A stretch of DNA of 5,109 nucleotides. Origin: Spirochaetaceae bacterium. Lineage in GTDB: Bacteria > Spirochaetota > Spirochaetia > Treponematales > Breznakiellaceae. Position numbers and translations under genes: made by a program. The first letter of the stretch is position 1; each line of letters opens with the position of its first letter. Below the pieces are notes generated by a model that ran no database searches, had not been told where the DNA came from, and saw nothing but the letters and a program-made list of their open reading frames with translations. This document shows positions 1 to 5,109 of this stretch, one piece after another. The stretch covers positions 1-5,109 of the forward strand of contig JAIRPM010000185.1 in NCBI GenBank assembly GCA_031257075.1, in the 5' to 3' direction.

Positions 1-234
1 GACAAATACAGCGCCTTTGGGTTTGAATGTTTTACGGTGGACGGTCATGATATAGCCGCCCTTGTGGAAACGATAAAAAAGCCGGTAAATGGAAGGCCCA
101 AGTTTATTGAATGTAAAACGCACAAAGGCTGCGGCATTTCATTTATGCAGGATAATTACGGCTGGCATGGGAAAGCGCCCAGCGAAACCGATTACAACAA
201 AGCAATAGCGGAATTGGGGGTAGAAGTAAAATGA
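1..234 (+). CDS. Transketolase, N-terminal subunit (3' end only)
   Basis: The reading frame is open from base 1, so the gene begins upstream of the window; 77 residues and the TGA stop are visible. In split transketolases this subunit carries the thiamine-diphosphate-binding (PP) domain and works with a separate C-terminal subunit to transfer two-carbon ketol units between sugar phosphates in the cytoplasm. The visible part is the end of that domain: a V-DGHD segment (about residues 13-17), the stretch KFIECKTHKGCGISFM typical of the family, and a WHG motif (cat at 166-168) whose histidine corresponds to the TPP-contacting histidine of transketolases. The GDG metal/TPP motif would lie upstream and is not seen. 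Its stop overlaps the start of the next gene by four bases (ATGA, 231-234), implying translational coupling and equal output of the two subunits. Confidence in the family is high; the exact substrate cannot be told, and related two-subunit enzymes of other sugar pathways exist. Confidence 0.93.
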   Translation, partial: DKYSAFGFECFTVDGHDIAALVETIKKPVNGRPKFIECKTHKGCGISFMQDNYGWHGKAPSETDYNKAIAELGVEVK

Positions 235-1166
235 GTGAACCAAAATCATTGCGCCAAGCCTATGGCGAAGCGCTGGTAAAGTACGGCGGCGCAAACAACA
301 ACATTGTTGTCTGTGATGCCGACCTTTCTAATGCCACGATGACTAATTTGTTCAAGGCGAAATATCCTGAACGTTTTTTTGACTTTGGTATAGCCGAAGC
401 CAACATGATTTGTAATGCGGCCGGTATGGCTTACGAAGGGTTTATCCCGTTTGTAAGTACGTTTGCCCTTTTTGGCGCGGGGCGCGCTTATGAACAAATC
501 CGCAATTCCGCCGTGTACGTCCATGCCAACGTTAAGTTCGCGTTTACCCACTCAGGCTTGTCTGTGGGTGAAGACGGCGGCAGCCACCAATCGGTCGAAG
601 ACATAGCGCTTATGCGTGTGCTTCCCGGTATGACAATTATTGCCCCCTGCGACGCTTTCGAGATGGATAAGGCGGTAAAGGCCGCCATTGATATAAACGG
701 GCCGGTTTATCTGCGGATTGCCCGCCCTGTCTGCCCCTACATCACACAGGAAAATGACCCTTTCATTCCCGGCAAGGCCAACGTACTACAAGACGGCTGC
801 GACACGGCTATTTTTTCGATGGGCCTGATGATTCCCGAAGCGCTCGAAGCGGCGAAACTTCTTGCCAAAGACGGCATTAAAGCCGCCGTTGTGAATTTTC
901 ACACGATAAAGCCTTTTGATACGGCAACGGCGCTGGCATTTGCGAAAAAGACCGGGGCGATAGTAACCGCCGAGGAACATTCAATTATTGGCGGCTTAGG
1001 TTCGGCGGCGGCGGAAGCGCTTGCCGGTGCCGGCTGCAAGTTTGCGCGGATAGGGATAGAAGACAAATTCGGGAAAAGCGGCGCTCCCGCCGAACTCTTT
1101 GCCGAATACGGGCTTAGCGCAGTCAATATCGCGGAAATGGCCCGGAAAATGCTGTCCGTGGCATAA
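231..1166 (+). CDS. Transketolase, C-terminal subunit
   Basis: Complete 311-residue gene, the usual length for the C-terminal half of a split transketolase. Residues about 6-170 form the pyrimidine-binding domain: DADLSNAT (29-36), then DFGIAEANM (51-59), where E56 is the catalytic glutamate that activates the TPP aminopyrimidine, and the THSGLSVGEDGGSHQ stretch (106-120) with the conserved EDG-HQ residues. Residues about 190-305 form the transketolase C-terminal domain, with VVNFHTIKPFD, the TAEEHSIIGGLGSA segment and DKFGKSGAPAEL near the end. The active enzyme needs the preceding N-terminal subunit, whose stop overlaps this ATG; a GGGGG run at 216-220 is the likely ribosome-binding site, about ten bases upstream. 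The predicted role is cytoplasmic carbon interconversion in the non-oxidative pentose phosphate pathway. DXP synthase and pyruvate dehydrogenase E1-beta share the fold, but the length and motif set favour transketolase. The stop lies only 16 bp from the end of the convergent gene. Confidence 0.95.
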   Translation: MSEPKSLRQAYGEALVKYGGANNNIVVCDADLSNATMTNLFKAKYPERFFDFGIAEANMICNAAGMAYEGFIPFVSTFALFGAGRAYEQIRNSAVYVHANVKFAFTHSGLSVGEDGGSHQSVEDIALMRVLPGMTIIAPCDAFEMDKAVKAAIDINGPVYLRIARPVCPYITQENDPFIPGKANVLQDGCDTAIFSMGLMIPEALEAAKLLAKDGIKAAVVNFHTIKPFDTATALAFAKKTGAIVTAEEHSIIGGLGSAAAEALAGAGCKFARIGIEDKFGKSGAPAELFAEYGLSAVNIAEMARKMLSVA

Positions 1167-1182
1167 CCGGCTTCGAGAAAGA

Positions 1183-2739
1183 CTACAGAGGGGGGGGGGG
1201 CTGCGGACTCCTCCCCTTCTGACCGTCTGCGCTGTTTTCTTGCGGCCCGTCGTTTCTATTGAGCAGCAAAAAGAAGTCACTCATTTTCTTTTCACATACA
1301 GCAAGATTGTATTCCTGCTTGGAGAGTATAGGCTCAAGCGTACTCCAGTTGATTATTGTTCCCATGTTTTTGCCGACCGATTCATTGTTCAAGGTATTAA
1401 AAAGTTTATCAATTTCTTGAAGTGATTGAATTATGCGGGATGTAATTTTTGCCGCCTCAAGATTGATATCAAAAAGAAGTTTTGCCAAAAAATCCCTGTA
1501 CAGGGGTTTTGACGCTGTTTTTTTGAGATATTCGTCCACTTTTATTTTTTGCCTTCCTTCGATGTCAAAATCACGGTAAAAAACTTTAAGCGCTTCATAA
1601 TTTGAAGTAAGTTCGTACATTGCGCCGCTTAACGCCGCGCTCATTTCCTGCCGCACCCATTCACCATGAATAATGAAAATATCACTAAGTTGTTTTATAC
1701 CGGCAAAAAAAGAATTCAAAAAGTGATACAAATGATTTATTTTGTCGGTATGCAAAAAACCGGCAAAGCCATGGTTTTCAAGTATTTCCGACATTTCGCT
1801 GTTGTAGCAGCACTGAGCGGGCTTTTCGGCATCTTTACCGTATAACTCCTGAAGAATTTCGCCTATATATTCATTTTTGTTTTCCTGCATAATGTCTTGA
1901 AAGTTTTTTTGCGCCGTTTCAATAACTTCGGTAATATACTTATATGTTACGCTTTCCTTGGATTTCAAGACAACATTCTCCCAGTAAGGGTTTTCTTCGG
2001 TATGTTTTATGATGTTTTCAAGAATGCCTGATTCTATAAGCCGCTCGATGGCGGTAGCAAGCAGCTGCCAGTTGTCTATATCAATTCTTTTTATACTAAG
2101 CCGATTGAGTATGTCAAATGCGATATGCCAGTCGCTGCGGATATTAAGGCCGTAGACAATGGCCAGGAAATCTTTAATCTGTTCGAGTACGGTAATGGAA
2201 CGTATTCTGCCAAAAAACGTTTTAGAAAAATAATCATTGGGTTTGAGATTCGAATCAAAAAAATGCAGCATCAAATAAAAATCATAACTGACAACCCATG
2301 AAAATTTGAGAATCAAATTGTAATATGCGTTTACTTTGTCTTTCCATTCTTGTGAAAAAGTTTTTTGAACGGCAAGAATGTTTTTTTCGAAATCAATTTG
2401 CAGCAGTTTGGGCGAAAGTTTAAAGGATTGTTCTTTTATAGAATCGTATGAAATTTTTTGCAGCGCTTCCTTTTGCGCCGAACTTAAAAAATACTGTATT
2501 ACCGCTTGTGAAAGCGCATGGGACCCTTTTACAATATTAGCATAAGGCCCCGCATGCATATATATCGAATAAAAATAACTGGCAAAACCCGGCTGCAGCA
2601 CTTTTGTCTGCGTATTGTAAAAGTACGCGAATTCGCTCTTTTTTATATCACGTGTAATGCGCCGCAAAAGTTTTTTTTTGGCCGATTCCGGAGTTTTCTT
2701 TGATAAAAATAACCGCGCAAGCCATTTGAAAAAATTCAT
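1183..2739 (-). CDS. Uncharacterised protein, DUF5312-like (spirochaete family)
   Basis: A 518-residue protein with no catalytic motif that I recognise. The overall pattern (short N-terminal hydrophobic/basic helix, then a long helical, aromatic-rich body) resembles the spirochaete family DUF5312; this is from memory and unverified, and no function is known. Residues 1-12 (NFFKWLARLFL) could form an amphipathic helix touching a membrane, followed by a basic stretch with KKKLLRR (21-27). No cleavable signal peptide or clear transmembrane segment is visible; the body is rich in Lys, Glu, Ile, Leu, Phe and Tyr, with a Cys pair at 310-311. The last 25 residues or so are low-complexity and end in PQPPPPL, encoded by the C11 tract. 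The ATG at 2739 is two bases after the EF-G stop with only a weak AAGACGG-like ribosome-binding site, so translation is probably coupled to EF-G. The gene looks more A+T-rich than its neighbours and contains an A9 run at codons 22-24. Confidence 0.85.
   Translation of the reverse strand: MNFFKWLARLFLSKKTPESAKKKLLRRITRDIKKSEFAYFYNTQTKVLQPGFASYFYSIYMHAGPYANIVKGSHALSQAVIQYFLSSAQKEALQKISYDSIKEQSFKLSPKLLQIDFEKNILAVQKTFSQEWKDKVNAYYNLILKFSWVVSYDFYLMLHFFDSNLKPNDYFSKTFFGRIRSITVLEQIKDFLAIVYGLNIRSDWHIAFDILNRLSIKRIDIDNWQLLATAIERLIESGILENIIKHTEENPYWENVVLKSKESVTYKYITEVIETAQKNFQDIMQENKNEYIGEILQELYGKDAEKPAQCCYNSEMSEILENHGFAGFLHTDKINHLYHFLNSFFAGIKQLSDIFIIHGEWVRQEMSAALSGAMYELTSNYEALKVFYRDFDIEGRQKIKVDEYLKKTASKPLYRDFLAKLLFDINLEAAKITSRIIQSLQEIDKLFNTLNNESVGKNMGTIINWSTLEPILSKQEYNLAVCEKKMSDFFLLLNRNDGPQENSADGQKGRSPQPPPPL
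1187..1220 (+). other. Putative stem-loop in the 3' region of the transketolase mRNA
   Basis: Bases 1187-1199 can pair with 1208-1220 without a bulge, giving a 13-bp stem (ten Watson-Crick and three G-U pairs in RNA) around an 8-base loop, beginning 21 bases after the transketolase stop. The left arm is mostly the G11 tract. There is no U-run directly behind it, so it is not a classical intrinsic terminator; it could block 3' exonucleases or pause RNA polymerase. On the opposite strand the three G-U pairs become A-C mismatches, so any effect would favour the plus-strand transcript. It lies inside the 3' end of the convergent gene, so part of its sequence is constrained by coding. Confidence 0.35.
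1190..1200. repeat. Homopolymeric G11 tract (C11 on the coding strand of the minus gene)
   Basis: Eleven consecutive G on the plus strand. On the minus strand it is C11 and encodes four prolines directly before the last codon (Leu518) and TAG of the uncharacterised gene. Tracts of this length are prone to slipped-strand length change in bacteria, and poly-G tracts are known to vary in Treponema pallidum. It is the longest homopolymer in the window and lies only 23 bases after the transketolase stop. Confidence 0.9.
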
Positions 2740-2741
2740 AA

Positions 2742-4787
2742 TTACCGTCTTTTGTCAAAGTGAGAAAACGTCATTGTAAAGTCTGCGCGCCCCTGACTTA
2801 CTGAACGCAGCGCCGTCATAAAACCGAACATTTTTGCCATAGGCGCGGAAGATTTTATTTCATCGGCGGCCGCGCCGGAACTCAGGCTTTCTACCTGCCC
2901 GCCGCGCTGTGTTAAAAGGCTCATCACTTCGCCGACAAAGTCCTTTGGCGACGTTATAGCTACCGCCATAACCGGTTCAAGGAGTACAGGCTGGGCAGCG
3001 CCGGCCGCCTCGTCAAAGCACATACTGGCGCATGCTTCAAACGCAAATTCGGTGCCGGTAAGCGGCGCGTAGTCAAGGGATTTTAAGGTAACCCCGACAT
3101 CAATACATGGATAACCCAGCGCGATACCGGAAGAGAGCGCGTTCATAACGCCGCGCTGAACCGCGTTGAATACCGCTTCCGGCACATCCGGCGCGCGGAC
3201 GGCGCATACATAGCGGTTGCCGCTTCCGCGGGGCAGCGGCTCAATGCACAGGGTAAGGGCAGCGGCATTTTCTTTACCTGCCAGAATACGCGAAAATTGA
3301 TAATTTTTCTCTACAACCGCGCTTACGGTCTCGCGGTACGTTACTTGCGGATTGCCTACCCGCGCTTCGACACGGAATTCTTTGAGGATGCGTGTTACCA
3401 GCACATCAATATGCAGTTCTCCCATGCCTGAAATAATAAGTTGGCCGGTATCTTCGTTTTCGCGGGCGGTAAAAGTAGGGTCTTCACGGGCAAGGATAGC
3501 GAGAGCGTCTTTCAGGCGTTCCCGCTCGCTGGCGGTCGCGGGTTCTATTGATACGCTGATAACCGGTTCTGGGAAACGCATTTTTTCAAGCACGAGCGGA
3601 ATACCCTCGCTGCCTAGGGTGTCGCCGGTCTGCGCCAGTTTGAGGCCGATGAGTACGCCGATATCACCGGCGGTAAGTTCATCAAGCGGTTCGCTTTTGT
3701 TGGAATGCATCCTAAGTATGCGGTTTACCCGTTCGCGTTTTTTTTTGCCGGTGTTAAAAACCGCCGTGCCCGGCGTGATTTTGCCGGAATACATGCGTAC
3801 ATAGCAAAGGCTGCCGGCCTCACGGTCATTCTGAATTTTGAAGACAAGCCCGATAGGCGCGCCTTTTGCGTCACAAGGAATTTCCGATTCTTCTTCTTTC
3901 TTCAGGTTAAACGCCTGAGCGGGCTTGGCTTCGGCAGGGGATGGAAGGTAATCGACAACGGCATCAATAAGCGGCTGAACGCCTCTGTTGCGGCGGGACG
4001 CGCCGGCAAGCACGGGAAGAACAGCGCGGGAAAGCGTGGCGCGGCGTAATTCGGCGCGCAAGAGTGCTTCGGGAATGCCGCAGCCGGAAAGGTACGCTTC
4101 TGTTACCGCATCCGAGACACCGGAAAGTGTGTCGAGCAGTTTTTCCCGCCATTCGTCCGCAAGAGAAGCGCGTTCCGCCGCGATAGGGCAACGTTCAACC
4201 TGTTCCCCTTCGCTGCCGACAAATCTAATTTCTTCCATAGTGATAAGGTCAATAATCCCTTCAAAACCATTTTCTTTACCGATAGGAATTTGCACGGCGG
4301 CCGGCGTTGCGGCTAACTTTGTTTTTATGTCTTCCAGCACATGGAAAAAATCGGCTCCTACCCTATCCATTTTATTCACATAACCTATGCAAGGGACACC
4401 ATAGCGCGCGGCTTGCTTCCAGACGGTTTCGGTCTGCGGCTCAACTCCGCGTACCGCGTCAAAAATGGCTATAGCGCCGTCCAGCACCCGCAGGGAACGT
4501 TCAACCTCGGCGGTAAAATCAACATGGCCCGGCGTATCAATAATATTGATTTGGAACTTTTCGTTTTTATCTTTGAAAAAGCGCTGCCAATACGTTGTGG
4601 TTGCCGCGCTCTGTATTGTTATGCCGCGTTCCTGTTCTTGTTCCATCCAATCCATAATAGCTTCGCCGTCATCCACTTCGCCTATTTTGTGGCTTTTACC
4701 GGTGTAGTAGAGGATGCGCTCGGTTGTGGTCGTTTTACCGGCATCGATATGAGCCATAATGCCGATATTTCGTATCGTGTTGAGCAT
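2742..4787 (-). CDS. fusA: Elongation factor G, EF-G2-like paralogue (translational GTPase)
   Basis: A 681-residue ribosomal GTPase with all five EF-G domains. The G domain has the P-loop AHIDAGKT (12-19), RGITI with the switch-I threonine T57, DTPGHVDF (84-91) with catalytic H88, and NKMD (138-141). The G5 position reads GAS (262-264) where most EF-Gs have GSA. Domain II spans roughly 308-391, domain III 405-478 with REDPTF and GMGELHID (454-461), then domain IV and, from about 602, domain V, ending LRSVSQGRADFTM near the C terminus. The canonical HDVDSSE loop at the domain IV tip is replaced by DYAPLTGTE (572-580), so the translocation histidine is missing. That pattern resembles mitochondrial EF-G2. 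Spirochaetes carry two EF-Gs, and in Borrelia one translocates while the other recycles ribosomes with RRF; this one looks like the recycling type, which is inference. ATG 4787 is the natural start because IRNIGIMAHID follows at once. It leads a probable two-gene operon. Confidence 0.93.
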   Translation of the reverse strand: MLNTIRNIGIMAHIDAGKTTTTERILYYTGKSHKIGEVDDGEAIMDWMEQEQERGITIQSAATTTYWQRFFKDKNEKFQINIIDTPGHVDFTAEVERSLRVLDGAIAIFDAVRGVEPQTETVWKQAARYGVPCIGYVNKMDRVGADFFHVLEDIKTKLAATPAAVQIPIGKENGFEGIIDLITMEEIRFVGSEGEQVERCPIAAERASLADEWREKLLDTLSGVSDAVTEAYLSGCGIPEALLRAELRRATLSRAVLPVLAGASRRNRGVQPLIDAVVDYLPSPAEAKPAQAFNLKKEEESEIPCDAKGAPIGLVFKIQNDREAGSLCYVRMYSGKITPGTAVFNTGKKKRERVNRILRMHSNKSEPLDELTAGDIGVLIGLKLAQTGDTLGSEGIPLVLEKMRFPEPVISVSIEPATASERERLKDALAILAREDPTFTARENEDTGQLIISGMGELHIDVLVTRILKEFRVEARVGNPQVTYRETVSAVVEKNYQFSRILAGKENAAALTLCIEPLPRGSGNRYVCAVRAPDVPEAVFNAVQRGVMNALSSGIALGYPCIDVGVTLKSLDYAPLTGTEFAFEACASMCFDEAAGAAQPVLLEPVMAVAITSPKDFVGEVMSLLTQRGGQVESLSSGAAADEIKSSAPMAKMFGFMTALRSVSQGRADFTMTFSHFDKRR

Positions 4788-4878
4788 ACTTCATTTTACC
4801 GCGCCGCGCCGGAAAATTTCAGAGGGGCGTATTGATAGTTTCGTTCCGGCTAAGGGCTCGTTTTTTTTCGCGTTTATT

Positions 4879-4884
4879 ATTATA
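4879..4884 (-). promoter_or_regulatory. Putative -10 box for the EF-G operon
   Basis: The minus strand reads TATAAT here, an exact consensus -10. A hexamer 17 bases upstream (4907-4902, TGTAAA) matches the -35 consensus at three of six positions. Transcription would begin near 4872 and give a 5' leader of about 85 bases before the EF-G ATG. It overlaps the plus-strand TATAAT by four bases. The region is AT-rich, so a chance match is possible. Confidence 0.4.
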
Positions 4885-4886
4885 AT
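4881..4886 (+). promoter_or_regulatory. Putative -10 box for the lipoprotein gene
   Basis: An exact TATAAT ends only six bases before the lipoprotein ATG at 4893. A start site at the usual distance would fall at about 4892-4894, that is, on or beside the start codon. No good -35 is present at 16-18 bases spacing (TCGTTT at 17), although a T8 run lies at 4861-4868. If the box is used, the mRNA is leaderless or nearly so, which agrees with the lack of a ribosome-binding site. Confidence 0.4.
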
Positions 4887-4892
4887 AGAAAA

Positions 4893-5109
4893 ATGAAAGA
4901 ATTTACAGGAATTAACCTTTTTTGTTGTTTAGTGTTTGCGGCATTCTGTTTGGTTTATACGGCATGTGCAGAACCGGCGGAACCAGAACCGGCCTCATCG
5001 AGTATCAAGATTGATATGCGGGTGGACGCTGCCGGCGGGGAGACGAAAGGAGTGTACGAAATTCCCGTAAATACATCATCCGCCATTGAAATTTCCGGTT
5101 TGAACAGCA
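4893..5109 (+). CDS. Predicted lipoprotein, 5' part only
   Basis: The frame is open from ATG 4893 to the window end (72 full codons, no stop), so the C-terminal part is missing. The N terminus is a signal peptide: one lysine (K2), then a hydrophobic core rich in Leu, Phe, Val and Cys (about 9-22), then a lipobox-like VYTAC with C25 as the likely lipidated residue. Tyr at -3 is off the strict consensus but fits the relaxed lipoboxes of spirochaetes. The mature protein would start CAEPAEPEP, a short acidic/proline linker built partly from a 9-base repeat (4970-4978 and 4985-4993), followed by residues with beta-strand character (SIKIDMRVDA, then GVYEIPV). It is expected to be anchored in a membrane on the extracytoplasmic side. 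The start is fixed by the signal peptide and by an in-frame TAA at 4851-4853 with no ATG, GTG or TTG between. No Shine-Dalgarno is seen. The function cannot be inferred from the visible part. Confidence 0.75.
   Translation, partial: MKEFTGINLFCCLVFAAFCLVYTACAEPAEPEPASSSIKIDMRVDAAGGETKGVYEIPVNTSSAIEISGLNS

Noticed and set aside
1190..1200. G-quadruplex at the G11 tract
   Set aside because: A single G run without three further G runs nearby cannot form a normal intramolecular quadruplex; the stem-loop with 1208-1220 is a better fit.
246..1280. Minus-strand frames opposite the transketolase C-terminal subunit
   Set aside because: They are shadows of a well-supported gene. Two of them matter only as the alternative tails reached if the G11 tract changes length.
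1099..1425. Plus-strand frame of 108 codons spanning the transketolase stop and the convergent gene
   Set aside because: It starts inside the transketolase gene in another frame, runs antisense to the uncharacterised gene, and has no ribosome-binding site or family resemblance.
3352..4835. Long open frames on the plus strand opposite EF-G (for example 3352-3804 and 4341-4835)
   Set aside because: They lie antisense to a gene with intact EF-G motifs throughout, show no recognisable protein features, and are explained by its codon bias.
4832..4837. TTGATA as a -35 box for the lipoprotein gene
   Set aside because: It is 43 bases from the TATAAT at 4881 and has no -10-like hexamer at 16-18 bases spacing.
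4861..4868. T8 run as an intrinsic terminator
   Set aside because: The sequence before it (about 4845-4860) forms no convincing stem, and no plus-strand gene lies upstream to be terminated.

Overview
The window most likely comes from a spirochaete of the Treponema group, possibly a gut or termite-gut lineage. That inference rests on three things: an EF-G paralogue of the kind spirochaetes carry beside their main EF-G, a following gene that resembles a spirochaete-restricted family of unknown function (DUF5312, recalled from memory and not searched), and a lipoprotein signal peptide with a relaxed lipobox. No RNA gene, insertion sequence, CRISPR array, prophage or attachment site was seen.

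Layout. Positions 1-1166 (+) hold a split transketolase: the 3' end of the N-terminal (TPP-binding) subunit gene, overlapping by four bases (ATGA) the complete C-terminal subunit gene. Both are expected to make one heteromeric enzyme of the non-oxidative pentose phosphate pathway. Only 16 bp separates this operon from a convergent minus-strand pair. That pair, in transcription order, is an EF-G-like GTPase (4787-2742) and a 518-residue uncharacterised protein (2739-1183), two bases apart and almost certainly co-transcribed. Positions 4788-4892 form a 105-bp divergent intergenic region with overlapping TATAAT boxes on both strands. From 4893 a plus-strand lipoprotein gene starts and runs off the window.

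Most of the region is ordinary housekeeping DNA. The best second-look items are: (i) an 11-G tract at the extreme 3' end of the uncharacterised gene, where gain or loss of one base would replace the stop and extend the protein by about 60-95 residues read antisense to the transketolase gene; (ii) a 13-bp stem-loop in the transketolase mRNA 3' region that uses the same G tract; (iii) tight linkage of the uncharacterised protein to an EF-G whose domain IV tip looks like the ribosome-recycling rather than the translocating type; and (iv) a consensus -10 box so close to the lipoprotein ATG that the mRNA may be leaderless.
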